From the NCBI GenBank assembly GCA_028023455.1, contig JAQFVV010000032.1, positions 124,001 to 188,000 of the forward strand: a stretch of 64,000 bases of DNA, given 5' to 3'. A model generated the notes under the pieces. That model did not search any database. It was not told where the DNA came from and was given only the letters and a program-made list of their open reading frames with translations. Below are positions 11,909-23,939 of the stretch, piece after piece; within the stretch, counting starts at the first letter, position 1; every line of letters begins with the position of its first letter. Source of the stretch: Epiperipatus broadwayi (taxonomy: Eukaryota; Onychophora; Udeonychophora; Euonychophora; Peripatidae). Both the position numbers and the translations under genes were made by a program.

Positions 11909-12580
11909 ATCTTACATGGCAAATATAAAAAAATACCCTGCTTATTAAGGACTACAGAATATGAGGCCTTGCTCTCTGTCTTGGAGACTTATAGGCTGAT
12001 ATCATGGCATGACTGTTGTCAACTGCTTCATGAGAAAATAAGAATAACTGATAAATTGGGGTTGGAGCAGTAAATGGGTTTGATCATTCATAGGTTACAT
12101 GAATACATAGCAAAGACAATGACAAAACTCTCCACTCACCATCAAAACTGCAATCTAACCAACCAAACCCCAATGATCAAATATCCAATCCAACCTCCAA
12201 AATCATAGACTTTCTACAAAATGAACTCTAAACACACATGAGACTACTATCCCATAATTTATCATTATTACTATGCCTGTCCTATCTAGAAATAAATCAT
12301 TCTAATGTTTCAAAAAAAATTCTATTATTTATTTCACCACTGTCTTAAGTTGAGATATACATCTATTTTCAAAATTGAAAAAAACAAAACCAAGCTGTTT
12401 AATGGCTGTACCCATTTTATCATCATCAATAAAAAATTAAATCATATTAAACATCATCATATACAAATCTAAAATAAGACTGTATAGCCAAGAAAATTTT
12501 GTGAGACAAAAAAAAAAATTTACTAAAAAATGTCCCTTCTTTTTAACCACACATCTCCCATCATTCTATAGATTACTTTT
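11354..12580. other. Element A interior, unassigned
   Basis: Between the gag-like frame and the pogo-like MITE I see only a (CT)n tract (11846-11904) and unassigned sequence somewhat less A+T-rich than the surroundings. It probably holds the element's 5' leader, but no primer-binding site could be pinned down. Confidence 0.4.
11846..11904. repeat. (CT)n microsatellite
   Basis: About 29 uninterrupted CT units follow 'gctcgctcg'. The Leu-Ser frame reported across it is an artefact. Confidence 0.97.
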
Positions 12581-12582
12581 CT

Positions 12583-13462
12583 CAGGTACACCTGGGTCTC
12601 TTTTTACATGGACTTATTTAACACGATTTTAAAGTTACGCGATTCATGTTTCACGGGAAGTCAATTTTTGATAATGCGCTATTATTTTAAATAATAAATT
12701 TGCACACTTATGTTATAATGAAAGTAATAGCTCATTATTGGAATTTGACTTTCATCTTAGTAATTTCAATATTTTCAGTGATTTATAATAGTAAGATTTT
12801 ATGCAATAATGAAATTAAAATCATGATTTCCACATTTTATGTATACACATATTAAATTTTACAAGATTATAATGTAAATTTGTTCAAACATTGTGCGTGT
12901 TAATTTTGCATTTTAAATCACATTGTTTTTGCTTTTTAAAAAAGAACGTAATCAATTATTATTTTCTTATTAATGACACTAATCATTAACGTGCTCTTAA
13001 ATTCTAATGAGAGCTAAATGCTTGTATGTCTGGATATAGTGAGCTTCATAAACAATAAAATCATTGTCTCAAAGATTAATTACTAATTATGTTGTCACCA
13101 GAAAATCATAATAATTAAATGTGTATAAAAAATGTAAATTACTGTACTGTAAATTATACATAAAAATATATTATTTTGAATAAAATTAAATATTATAGTT
13201 AAAAAAAGTTTGTCTTGTATCATTTTTTTTTCAAATATAAAATTTTTTATTAGTCATATTTTATTTCCTTATTTTTTTTTTTGCATGAATTTTAAAGTAA
13301 TTTTATGTTGGTGCTTTGCTTTTACACGAATTTTGAAAAATCACAGACCACATCCCCCCTTTTTCAATGTAAGTTACGTCTATTTTTGCATGATTTTGTT
13401 TGCATGTATTTTCTGAGGAACTTATCTATCATGTAAAATGAGACCAAGGTGTATATGGTAAT
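12583..13462. mobile_element. Pogo/Tigger-like MITE, putative
   Basis: The left end reads 'ggtacacctgggtctctttt' followed by 'tacatg'. The reverse complement of the right end reads 'tatacaccttggtctcattt' followed by 'tacatg', giving imperfect terminal inverted repeats of about 25-30 bp. Just inside the left end is 'acacgattttaaagttacgc', a composition familiar from pogo/Tigger-type elements. There is no transposase; the frame at 13210-13416 is hydrophobic A+T-rich noise. A TA target duplication could not be shown. It lies inside element A next to the 5' LTR. Confidence 0.5.
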
Positions 13463-13488
13463 ATATCATGACCCAGTTGGGCATTCAT

Positions 13489-16400
13489 TGTAACATAAAT
13501 AAAGGATCAAGTAAAATATTACCACCTGAGACAACCTATGAATCAAAATATTAATAATCAAAAACAATAATGCTTGGAGACTTGTCATTTCAGTTATCTG
13601 ACATCTGTCCTATTTCAAACCCTAATTAGGCATCCATTGTATCATCAATAAACAAATAGAAACTATAAACAAATTATTAAGAATAACATCAAGTGGGAGA
13701 GGACAGTGATAACTCAATAAAATATCTTCTCAATAAATTCAACAATAGATTTTACCAACTTTCATCTCTTGGTTTGAATTAAGTGCATGTTTAAGTGAAT
13801 ATGGTCTAGCAGGGCACCAGTAGTTTATCTGAACCAAGACAAAGTTATATTTTATAAACTTTTCACATGTGCCTGATTTGAATCCCTTTTGGTACTTTAT
13901 TTCTAACAAAAATGGAGGATTTTGCTTTTAGACCCATATCACTGTATGCACTAACATTTAGTTAAACACAAAACATCCTTAAACTAAAGTGGTGTATATA
14001 AAATTCATCAGACCAAAATCATCTCCTAGATCTTATTATAATAAATGCATTTCAATATCTTTATAGGTTTTACTAGTTCATATTATACTATTAATTTAGG
14101 ATGGCAATTCACTCATCCTTGCATGATGTAGATGATGGAATGGTGGTTATTATAATGATTTACAAATTTCAAATAAATAGCATGATATCATTCATTTATT
14201 TATGTTTTTTAAACATATATCTAGCTCATTAATTGAAATGTGATGATGATGATGATGAAAACAATAATGGTTTTAACCACAGCTTTAGGACCAAGCTTAA
14301 TATCAAATTTAGTTCTAAAGAAATTCATAACTACTGGTTAATCTTAGTATATCTAATTAGATCTTAACCAATTAATATTCACCACTGATGATAAATGATC
14401 ACAATTAATAAAGAATACCTTTAATGAAATATATACACCTTGTTTAATAAAATAAATCAACATTTATTACTGCATTTCTAACATATACATAAAATTTCTA
14501 GATAGACATGAGAATTTATATGAATAATAACAATAATAATAATAATTGACTATTTTGCAATCATAAGAATAATTTTAAGTTCTTCCCCCTTTCCTGTTCA
14601 AGATATAATGAATATTAAATTGGATACCAAATTTGCTAAGATTTTCAAGCCACAAGAAAATATTTCATAAGAAAAAAATAAACACTCTTTTGGCATACAT
14701 ACTTGTATAATCTAACATGTAAAGTAGAATGATTAAGGAGAAAAATGTTAGTGGAATCGAAAGAAGAAGATTTTCAGAAATAAGTTTTTAAATTGCTTCT
14801 CCTTCTTCCCTCTAAGCTACTACTAAGATCACTATTCCTTAAATCAAAACAAAAATAATCTAATATTTTTAATGCTATATATGTCTGTTATTCTCACATT
14901 CACGCATCATTATATGCATGTAACCAGTTAATATATCACTGTGTGTGTGTTTATCTCCATTATAACTAAACATTATTTAAAAACAAAATAATAATACAAA
15001 AAAAACTTTTACATATTAACAATCATTTCATAATTTTAGATTAATATACAATAATTCCTTTTAAAAAATAAACTTCATTAATGAGTGGGCTGTAATAGTT
15101 TGAGCATGCATAAAATTATTACTCAAGGTTATAGCTATTATTATTAAAGGATTTTTTGTTTTCAATTGATTATCATTGTTTTAAAGTTCCGAGACAAAAA
15201 ATATAAACTTTATTGATAGAATTTTACCAATAGTCTCTAATGTCATAAAAGAAAATATATAATGAAAATTCATATTACCAGTCCAAGAGTTCAAACTTAG
15301 CTTGTTAAATGTCCATACTTTTGCAGCAATCAATTTCCGCAGTTCACTGGAACAGCTTCTTTTCCTGAGACTTATAATTATTTAAGGGTGATGATGATGA
15401 TAAGGTTAAGGTTATTTGCTTCAGTGGGAATCATTTGGGCACTGGAACTGTTTTTCCCTTCTGGTTAAGCATAATTCTTCTAATAAATGGAGTATATCAG
15501 TTGTTCTCCCATTTATAATTTTTTTTGCATTTAAATTCAGTCACTGGAGTAACTGGACTAGCTGATTTAATACTTATCAGTAGTTTAATTTTTTTTTCAG
15601 CTTTCAAATGCAGGTGAATATTTTCTTTTACTTAAAATATCTAATTTCTCTCAATCAGTCACAAGTTGTAAAATATTTTTTTTTAATTTCAGACAAGACA
15701 TTTTTTTCTTCCTTTTTCCTTTGTATATGATATGCTGGCTCTGTGGTGGGTTAGGAGACTGCCCCAGATGAGATACATATAGGTTTCTAGACCACCATCC
15801 TTAGATTTTCAATCTTCAAAAAACTTTATATTAAAAAACAAATGATTTTAAATGGATATCTGGCAGAATTAAAATTGCTTGTCTTTCCTAGTTTCAATAT
15901 GAAAAAAAATCTCCCTTGACTGATTTTTCAGACTGTTTTTATAGTTTATTGTTCAGCTAACTCATTCAATTAGATTCCTAGTGTAACTTTCTTCAGAAAT
16001 GTGAAACTTCGCACTACCATGATTTTCAGATGAACCCTGTTTTGAAGGGAAAATTGTCTTAATCCTTTTTCTTCACATCACCATCATAACTGTCTGAGCC
16101 TCAACATGACAAACAATCTTTAGAATACAAAATTGTTGAGTTAAAAAAAATTATTGAACAGTTTTAACACTTTTTTTTCTTTTCAATATGTAATAAATAT
16201 AGATTTATGTATGCAATATATCCAAGCACACACTGTTATCCAAATCATTTATAAAACTGGCTGATTAAAATAATCTGAATGCTTTTTAGAAATTTGAAGT
16301 TTTAATAATTAAAACTAAATTCTTACAACTTTTAAACCCCAAATTATAATCACAGAAAAACAAAAATAAAATAGATAAAAAATATTAAAATATAGCAAAT

Positions 16401-16764
16401 TTAGACCAGTTTTAAAGAAAGTTATTATTTGAAAGATGAGAATGACAAACTAAATAGCTTACACACTGCCTATATATGTGTTATAACTTTACTTTTTAAC
16501 AAAAAATTAACTATTGAATAATTAAATGTGTGTACAACTCTTTTTGAGTTTTTTATCAACACACAAACAAATAAAGAACATAATTGTTGCCCACTCTCTT
16601 TCTGTCTTAGGCTTTATAGAACTTGATCCTGTAGGGTTTAAACTTGGGTGCCCTACAGCTTCCTTTCCTATATAAAAAATATGATGATGATTTTTGTTCC
16701 ACATTTTCTTTCATGCACATTACTACAAATTTAGCTCCTGACTAAATTGTAATGGCAATGGCAC
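13489..16764 (-). repeat. Element A 5' LTR (right copy)
   Basis: Direct copy of 6287-9765. On the + strand it begins TGTAACATAAATA at 13489, as the left copy does, which fixes that terminus. The far terminus reads GGCAATGGCAC then TA repeats, where the left copy reads GGCACAACA, so the outermost bases have been lost or rearranged at the point where element B follows. Confidence 0.87.
16612..16618 (-). promoter_or_regulatory. Candidate LTR TATA box (right LTR)
   Basis: TATAAAG on the minus strand, the same box as in the left LTR. As the 5' LTR copy this would be the promoter of element A. Confidence 0.5.
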
Positions 16765-17696
16765 TATATATATATATATTGTGCTCTTTTGTATGGGTCA
16801 CCATTTAAGTTGTGTGCTAATTTAGTAGAAAATTTTAAATTTAAGAAGTATTTAAAATGTGTGATGTTGACTTTGATTGTGGTAATGTTACCATAAGTTT
16901 AATTAGATCAATCTATGAGTGTTTGATATGTGAATTGTGTTGGTATTGAGAAGATATTTAAAATGATGATGATTATGATGTAATACTGCATTAATAAATT
17001 TAATAACAAATGTTTGAAGCTAAAGTATTTAAAAGACAAGTTAAAATTAGACAAAGATATTTATTTAATTTAAAATGTATGTTAAAATTGAATAGAAATA
17101 TTTTAAATTATAAGTGCTTAAATTGAGATTAATATTTGATTTTAATCATATCAAATAATTATTTTAAAAGCTGATGTAATATTTTATTTATTTTAAAAAT
17201 AAATATTTATTTTAAAAAAGCAATTGTTAAGTTATTTTTAGATTATGGGAAGCGTTTCTTGTATTGTAAAAAAAAACAGATGTTAATTAAAGACAAACAC
17301 ACATGCTTGGAAGCTTTCTCATAAAGTTGCAGAAACTATTTTAAAATCATGTTATAAATTTATAAATAATACGTGAGTTATCACGAGATAAAAATAAAAG
17401 ATATTAATGTAGAATATTAAATCTGATTTTTAAAAATATTACTTTAAAAATATAACGTATTTAAAAGATTTAGTTTATTTTAATGATCTTATAAAAGTTA
17501 AAATTTAGGCCAAGTGAGAAAGAATATTTTAAAAAAATGTTTAATAGATTTGAATAAACGATAAATTATTTTAAAAATGTAATAATATTAAATATTAAAT
17601 AAGTCATTATTTTATTTTTAATAGTGAGTTGATAAATATTAAATAAGCTAGAAAGTTTGTGTTTAAATGTACCAATAGATAAGGAGTTTCTAGCAG

Positions 17697-17703
17697 TATA
17701 AAA
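17697..17703 (+). promoter_or_regulatory. Conserved TATA box in element B copy 1
   Basis: TATAAAA in the block 'cagtataaaactggttcaat' followed by 'tgttgaggggg'. The same block is at 53669 in copy 2, although surrounding sequence has diverged. The position, about 0.9 kb from the TG end, fits a U3 promoter. Confidence 0.5.
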
Positions 17704-20021
17704 CTGGTTCAATTGTTGAGGGGGTTTGTAATTAAATTTCTAAGTTAATCTGTATTGAAAAATAGCCAAGTAAATTTATAAACGCTCTTAAAATCGTTTA
17801 AAATCATAAGAGTGTTATTGTATATATTTTATATTTTTTAAATGATAAGTATAGTAAAAACTTAATAATTCCCTATTGATTTCTCAATATCAAACTTAAT
17901 TTACGTACAAATGATCATGGAAACATCACGTATCGGAAAATATATCAGAAACTTTATGCTAGAGAAATAACAGACCCGATAGTACATAAAACTACAGATG
18001 GAGAAAAGTAGTATTTTGACTATAAATAGTTTTAAAAGTTTAAATTACTATTGTTATTATAAATAGATATTTAAAAGAAATATGAATACTTCTATAGAAA
18101 GAAAGTATTTTGCAGATTTTTTAAAAGATAAAATTATATCTTAAGTAAAGATATAAGAAGTAGTAATTTTAATAAATACTGCCTTGAAGTCTTTTGCTTA
18201 AAAGACTAAATATTGATATTTAAAAGGCAAATAGATTATAAATATATTATTTAAAATCGAATATAATAGAATTATTTATTGAAGTAATCTAAAACGCTGA
18301 TTATAGATGGAAAAATAGATCCTTACCTAGATATATTTTTAAAAATGCAAGTAATAGTGGACTCAGGCCAAACCAAATCGGCAAGCTGAGTTAATGAATA
18401 GTTAAATGAGAATAATCAACGTTATAAATTATTTGAATAATAACTTTAACATATTTTATAAAACTATCCGAAAGATTTATAAACTATTTTTAATTTATTT
18501 TTTTTGAACTTATTTTTAAAAAAAGAATTACCATTTAATAACTTTAAAAACACGATACAACGAAGGAAATAGTGTCTATTGACTTTATAGTAGTATTTTT
18601 AGAACTTTTATGTAGAACAAATCTCACTGAATACGTATATAATCTTTTATTTTTTTATTTAACATAAAATTTAAAATATATTAAATTAAAAGTAGGTTAG
18701 GACATTTTAAATAATAACTAAAAAATAATATAATAATTAATTACTAAATTTATTTTTAATTAATATAACAGTTTCTAATGTTTTATGAGTGAAAATGTAA
18801 TATTTTATCTTATGAAGCTCAAATTCAAAATGCTGGATAGTGATTGACATTATTATATTATGTAAAAAATGTATAATGATTTATGATTTAATATTTTTTT
18901 AGACATGATATTATTGTGTAGAATGAATGGATAGATATTTTATGAAACAATACATTATATTGGCAACGAACTTTATTAAAATATGCATAAGTTTTGATTT
19001 ACAATATCAACATGATACAACATTACGTAAGAAGCTTAGAAATAATTATATGATTCTTTCGTAAATAATTTTGATATTTTTATTTATGCTTAGTATTAAA
19101 ATGATGTTTATTATTTATCTTAATAATTATTTTATTTTTGCAATTTAGAAAAGGATTTTAAAAGTCTATATATTTTTTTTTTATTTTGTTTTATTAAATA
19201 AGTTAAGTTACATTTAGGTAGAAGCTTATATTTTGGATTGAAGTTTATTAAGTATAGACGATGTAGTATAGGTAGTTTAGATAATGAATATTTTATTTAA
19301 AATAGATGTTTATTTTCCGGAAATTTTAGATAAGTTTAGAATGTGTTTTATAGATAGAAATTATTAGAAAGGATTAAAATAACACATAAAGTAAAGTAAT
19401 GATTTTTTACATAGAAAAGAATCATAGAATTTATCTAAGGTAATGCTTTCTGAATTTGAAATTGATAAATGATTTAAATAATAGTATTTGAACAGTACAG
19501 ATATGTAATGCATATTTGATAAAACATATAACAGGAATTACATTAAGTAAAGTATAATTACAGTCAATTATTTGTTTTACATTACAAAGATACATTAATT
19601 TTATAAAGCTATTAAGCAAGGCTAATAATAAAGTAAATATATGATAATACATTATGAATGGTAATACTTAATTAATGTAGCTATTTAATTGGTAAAGCTT
19701 CATTGTTTACACACGCTACATAAATAATTTTGACATATATTATTATTTATAATGGAAGTTTATTAATATTTGTTTTAAATCTAAGTTTTTTTTTTGAAAA
19801 CATACTATAATATTATTAGTATAGTATTTGAAGAATGTATAATTGCTTGTTAAGCACATGAATTAGTAACAGTATAAACTTCTTGTATTTGTAATTTCTT
19901 ATTTTATTTTATTTATTTTCCTAAATTCTAAAACTGTAAATAGTGTAAATAAATTTTATTTGAAGTTATTGTAAATAAATTTGTTAATTTGTTTTAAAAG
20001 TGTGTCGAGTTTCATTATTTT

Positions 20022-20055
20022 TCACCACAGCATTTTGACATCAGATGATTTGAAA
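20022..20055 (+). promoter_or_regulatory. LTR-end and primer-site-like junction in element B
   Basis: 'ttcaccaca' is followed after a few bases by 'ttgacatcagatgatttgaa'. The second element is partly like the complement of a tRNA-Leu 3' end (consensus TGGTGTCAGAAGTGG...). Copy 2 has 'caccaca' and 'ttgacaacagataatttgaa' at about 56161-56192. The match is imperfect and no TGG is present, so the assignment is weak. Confidence 0.25.
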
Positions 20056-20881
20056 TAAACATAATATTTGTATAAAACATGAATTTGTTATTATTATTTA
20101 GAAATGAATACAATATTTGCTTAACATTATTTTATAAGAATTGACTGACATTAACAGAAAATATTGCAATGGTCATAAAATGATTATAATGCACATTATA
20201 AGAATATAGTATTGTTTATTGCCACAGATTATTAAGTATAAGATTTTAATCTATTCCAAAATGAAGATACCATATGAAATAAAGATATACATATGATTAT
20301 TTATTTATTAAGTGATTAATTATATAAGAAAGTAGATGAGATTAAATTACACTCTAAGATTATTATTATTATTATTATTATGAAAATAAGTTAGGTGTAT
20401 TTAAGTTTGATATAAAATCCCACATCATACTTATTTACATGAGTTATTATTATTTTAAAACAGCTTAGAAGAACCTGAGATTATTTAATTATATTTTAAG
20501 TTAAAAGTTAGGAATTATTTTAGTATTATTAAAGATAATTTATTTATTTAAAAGCCATAAGAATGCTATAGAGGTAGTGGTAAAGTGATAGGGTAGTGAT
20601 AGTATTCTTATGCCATTGAGACAGTATCTTAGGAGATATTGACTCAGTGTAAATCGCTTATTACTTGAACTTTACTTCACAGTCTCATAATTTTATTAAA
20701 TACTTATTTAATTAGTATAATCTAAAACTATATTGATTTTGATAATTGATAATAAATTTAATTAAGATATGATAATATAAAAGTATATTAAAGATAGATA
20801 TGCAAATTTTAATTAAACATAATAATGTAACTGAGCTAGTTGTATTTTAAACTATTTTATATATCAGGAAGTAAGGGTACA

Positions 20882-21175
20882 ATATATATATTATATATGG
20901 CAATGGCACTATATATATATATATATATATATTGTAGCTCTGGTGAAGACTGCAGGACAGTTAAAATTGTAAAAAAAATATAGGAGGAATTATATAAAAA
21001 TTACATTGAAGTGTATATGAAAAGAGTATATAGAAAAGTTTAACATGTATGAAGTTAAATATTACAGCATGCCTAATTATTGTTCAATTGATCTGCTGCT
21101 TATAGTTGTATAAATTTGTAATTTTGTCTTTTTGGTTATATTTTTATATTTAAACGAAGTTAATAAATGTTAGTA
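20882..21175. other. TA tracts and short unassigned segment
   Basis: TA repeats, the second 'ggcaatggcac' copy (20899-20909), a (TA)n tract to about 20933, then TGTAGCTCTGG and about 240 bp of unassigned sequence up to the TTAA MITE. Another TGT directly after a TA tract hints at a truncated fifth element. Confidence 0.4.
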
Positions 21176-21179
21176 TTAA

Positions 21180-21924
21180 CCAAAAGACTGTTTTTTACGA
21201 GGCTCCTCGTAGACATCTGACGTCACTCTAACTCATCTGATTCTTATGCTAAAAAATTCGTTCGATACGTTTTGAAGAGGTTTTTAAAAGTTCTGTATGA
21301 TGGTGACCTCTTCTGACTTATTTTACAAGTAAAAAATAAAAAAAATGCATTTAAACCTAAACAAAGAAAGAACATTATTTGTGATTGGTTCTTAGCAAGC
21401 TCTCAGCCGAAAAAGACATTCTGATTGGCTGGAAAGAACAAAGAAACCGCCTGATCAAAGAAAATAAAGAAAAACGCTGAGATTTTCATTTTGAATCCAA
21501 TTTTAAGTATTATAAAATTATATTTATGGAAATTAAAAATTATTCTCAGAGAGAATAATAAAAAAACAAAATTATTTTCGAAAAATATTGAAGATTTTGG
21601 TAAAAATATTGAAGATGTAGTAAAAAGAAATATTTACTTTTCTATAACGTAAAAGTCGCTCTTTTTGTTTATATTATAGCTTTTATGTTGCCGAAATTGA
21701 ATATTTTAGAATAAATAAATAGCAATTTATTTTTGAAAGAACTTTCGTTCTCTTCATAACCTGAAAAATTAATAATATACTTTTTATAAACATATCTGAG
21801 TTGAATTTAATATTATAGGCGAATATGTTTTAACAATAGGCTTTGTCTTCAGTTTGTGAGTTGGCCAATTAAAAGATTTGATTTTTACCTCATACAACCA
21901 ATAATATAATTAGCAGTTAAAAGG
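21180..21924. mobile_element. Element D copy 1: piggyBac-type TTAA MITE
   Basis: The 745-bp element is flanked by TTAA at 21176-21179 and 21925-21928. It is homologous to 34949-35713: shared blocks include 'gacgtcactctaa' versus 'gatgtcactctaa', 'aaaagttctgta' followed by 'gatggtg', 'ttattttacaagtaaaaaat', and 'gtgagttggccaatta'. No transposase is encoded. The TTAA duplication and the similar copy with a demonstrable empty site point to mobilisation by a piggyBac-type transposase (family knowledge). Confidence 0.82.
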
Positions 21925-22141
21925 TTAATAAATAGACTAATGTGATATATATATATATATATATTCATAACCAATGAAATCTTTTAGATTTAGTGTGCCC
22001 GTTTTGGAAGTTTTAATCATTATATTGTGAGTTATTATTTAATATAAAATTTTTTGCAATAAATTACATCATATGAGTCACAGAGATAACATCTGTTCAT
22101 GAGAAAAACTAGGAGCTTAAAACACAAGAACAACTAGATAG

Positions 22142-22165
22142 AAATAACCAAACATTATATGTATA

Positions 22166-22199
<34 letters not shown>

Positions 22200-22200
22200 C
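22142..22200. repeat. (TA)n/(GTATAC) microsatellite
   Basis: Interrupted TA repeats just before the hairpin element; a similar TA then TG tract (22535-22572) lies inside its loop. Confidence 0.9.
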
Positions 22201-22536
22201 ATTAAATAGAGAAATTTCAACTTAGAATTTTCAGTCTACATTCACCATGTACTCTATCTCAAACAACTGATACAATTGATCACACATGTGTGAAATAGAT
22301 AAATCATTTTTATTACACATATTTCAGGCAGAACCAGCATTCATCAATTGGTCAGATCATAATCTCCCTACATTAGTCCTTAAACTTTATTGGACAGGTT
22401 TCAGTCTTTTAATCCTTTCAACAATTCAACCATCTATTTCATTGAAATACCAATTATGGAACATTATAAGGATGATAAGAATAAAGTCACTATTAAAATT
22501 TAAGGAATAGCAATCTTACTATAAGGTGAGCACTAA

Positions 22537-22571
<35 letters not shown>

Positions 22572-22735
22572 AGATTATGATCCTACCCAACTGATGAATG
22601 CTGGTTCTGCATATGTATATTGGGGATCTTTTATCTTTTTCACATATGTGTGGTAATGTATATCAGTTGTTTGAGGAGGAGTGGAGTATGAATATGGATT
22701 GAAAATTCTAAATGAAAATCCCTCTATTTACTATA
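22201..22735. mobile_element. Hairpin element with about 165-bp imperfect inverted arms
   Basis: The left arm 22201-22371 and right arm 22571-22735 are inverted copies. Both contain, on the appropriate strand, 'tagaattttca', 'caaacaactgata', 'cacacat.tgtga' and 'gcagaaccagcattcatca'. The loop of about 200 bp is A+T-rich and includes a (TA)n(TG)n microsatellite. This is foldback or MITE architecture of unknown superfamily. The 74-codon frame at 22286-22510 runs across an arm into the loop and is not credible as a gene. Confidence 0.72.
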
Positions 22736-22789
22736 GTAAACCCTCAGTGTATAGAATAAAAAGAAAGTATTAGTGATGGTAATAAAATT

Positions 22790-23870
22790 TACAAGTATTA
22801 CAAAATGCAGAACAACATTCAATTATTTTCATAAGCTTCTTCAAGTGGAAATCATTAAATTTAAATTTAGTGGAAAGAAACATCATCATGTTATATCCCA
22901 AAAGTCATGAATTTTAACATGCACACTTTGTCTATTAATCAAAGATTTTTTTTATTTGTATCTGTCAAAATTGTGTTTTTGATTTTTTTTTATTATACTT
23001 TTTATCCTTGTGAAGAATATTGTATTTTTCAGCTTAAATTTAAAAGAGCATTCACATGGTTTTTTCTGTGATCAAAGAAAAGAGATGCTATTTTTAAATC
23101 AATATTATTTTTATTTTTTATACATTTATACAATAGTCAGTTTTGTTTTAAATATTTCTCAATACTATATCTTGATTTTTACCTAAATAAGAAGCTTTGC
23201 ATTTCCATAACATTTGATATTCAATATTTTTGTTTCAAATATATATATATATAAATATATATATGACTATAGATGGTGTTATATCAAAAACACCTTCAAG
23301 CGTTTGTTTACATAAACATCAGAGCCAGTATTTCACTATCTCTAACTTAATTTCCACCTTCATATCATGATTTCAAGCTATTTGCTATCGTCAGTGAAGG
23401 ACAGGATTAAGAAACTAGATCTAAAACACAAACTCTGAGAGTTTACTGTTTTAGATCTAGTTTTTTAATCCTGTCCTTCACTGACGATAGCAAATAGCTT
23501 GAAATCATGATATGAAGGTGGAAATTAAGTTAGAGATAGTGAAATACTTGCTCTGACGTTTATGTAAACAAACGCTTGAAGGTGTTTTTGGTATAACGCC
23601 ATCTATAGTCATAAATACAAGCGTATGCAAGTTTTTAACTTGTGTTTTTTGTTTTTCATAAATATATATATATAGAGAGAGAGAAAGTTATCCATCATTC
23701 TAATAAGAAGAAAATATTTTATTTAATTACAATCTAGATATTATTATGATAAAAGTAAATTAGCACATCCAATGGAAAATGATTAAATATTAATCAATAT
23801 AATTTTTAATTTTGACTGTTGCATCCAGGTTTTAGATCAATGATTATATGAAAGTCAGAATAGAAAATAA
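22790..23870. repeat. Dispersed repeat H, copy 2 (interrupted)
   Basis: Copy of 965-1650 in the same orientation, split by the palindromic element at 23262-23613 and extra flanking DNA to about 23685. Sequence resumes with 'ttatccatcattct' as in copy 1. Copy 1 therefore approximates the pre-insertion site. Confidence 0.6.
23262..23613. mobile_element. Near-perfect 352-bp palindromic MITE
   Basis: From 'tatgactatagatgg' to 'ccatctatagtcata' the sequence is a palindrome with arms of about 165 bp that differ at only a handful of positions, and a centre near 23430-23450 ('aaactctgagagttt'). The arm ends abut TA-rich DNA, consistent with a TA target site as used by Tc1/mariner elements. It encodes nothing. 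The near identity of the arms suggests a young insertion or recent arm homogenisation. Confidence 0.88.
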
Positions 23871-23939
23871 CATTTATTATATTTGAAAATGGAAATACAG
23901 CTATAAAAAAACCATTAAACAATTATATATATATATATA

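Larger units (their letters stand above)
6287..16764 (-). mobile_element. Element A: Ty3/gypsy-like retrotransposon with very long LTRs
   Basis: Two direct copies of about 3.3-3.5 kb (6287-9765 and 13489-16764) flank a 3.7-kb interior. On the minus strand the left copy is preceded by AGAAGAGGGGGAA, a classical polypurine tract, and starts TGTTGTGCC. Both copies end ...TTATGTTACA, so the repeats have TG...CA termini. The integrase C-terminal GPY/F module lies just upstream of the polypurine tract, where it should be in a Ty3/gypsy element. Protease, reverse transcriptase, RNase H and the integrase core are not found, so this is an internally deleted or non-autonomous copy. No convincing primer-binding site is seen next to 13488. 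Long LTRs with a reduced body are unusual for the superfamily. Confidence 0.88.
16780..20881 (+). mobile_element. Element B copy 1: TGT...ACA long non-coding element
   Basis: This 4.1-kb segment aligns end to end with 52705-57034. Both begin TGTGCYCTTTTGTATGGGTC and end GRGGGTACA, and both abut (TA)n tracts on each side. TG...CA termini, a conserved TATA box (17697-17703) and A+T-rich non-coding content suggest a giant solo LTR or a body-less LTR element. Internal sequence at 19950-20055 looks like an LTR end (AATAAA runs, 'tttcaccaca') followed by a primer-site-like stretch. An alternative is therefore LTR (about 3.25 kb) plus about 0.85 kb leader. The 11-mer 'ggcaatggcac' plus TA repeats occurs on both sides (16754-16764 and 20899-20909). 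Confidence 0.72.

Noticed and set aside
22286-22510. 74-codon frame
   Set aside because: It runs through one arm and loop of the hairpin element and has no motifs.
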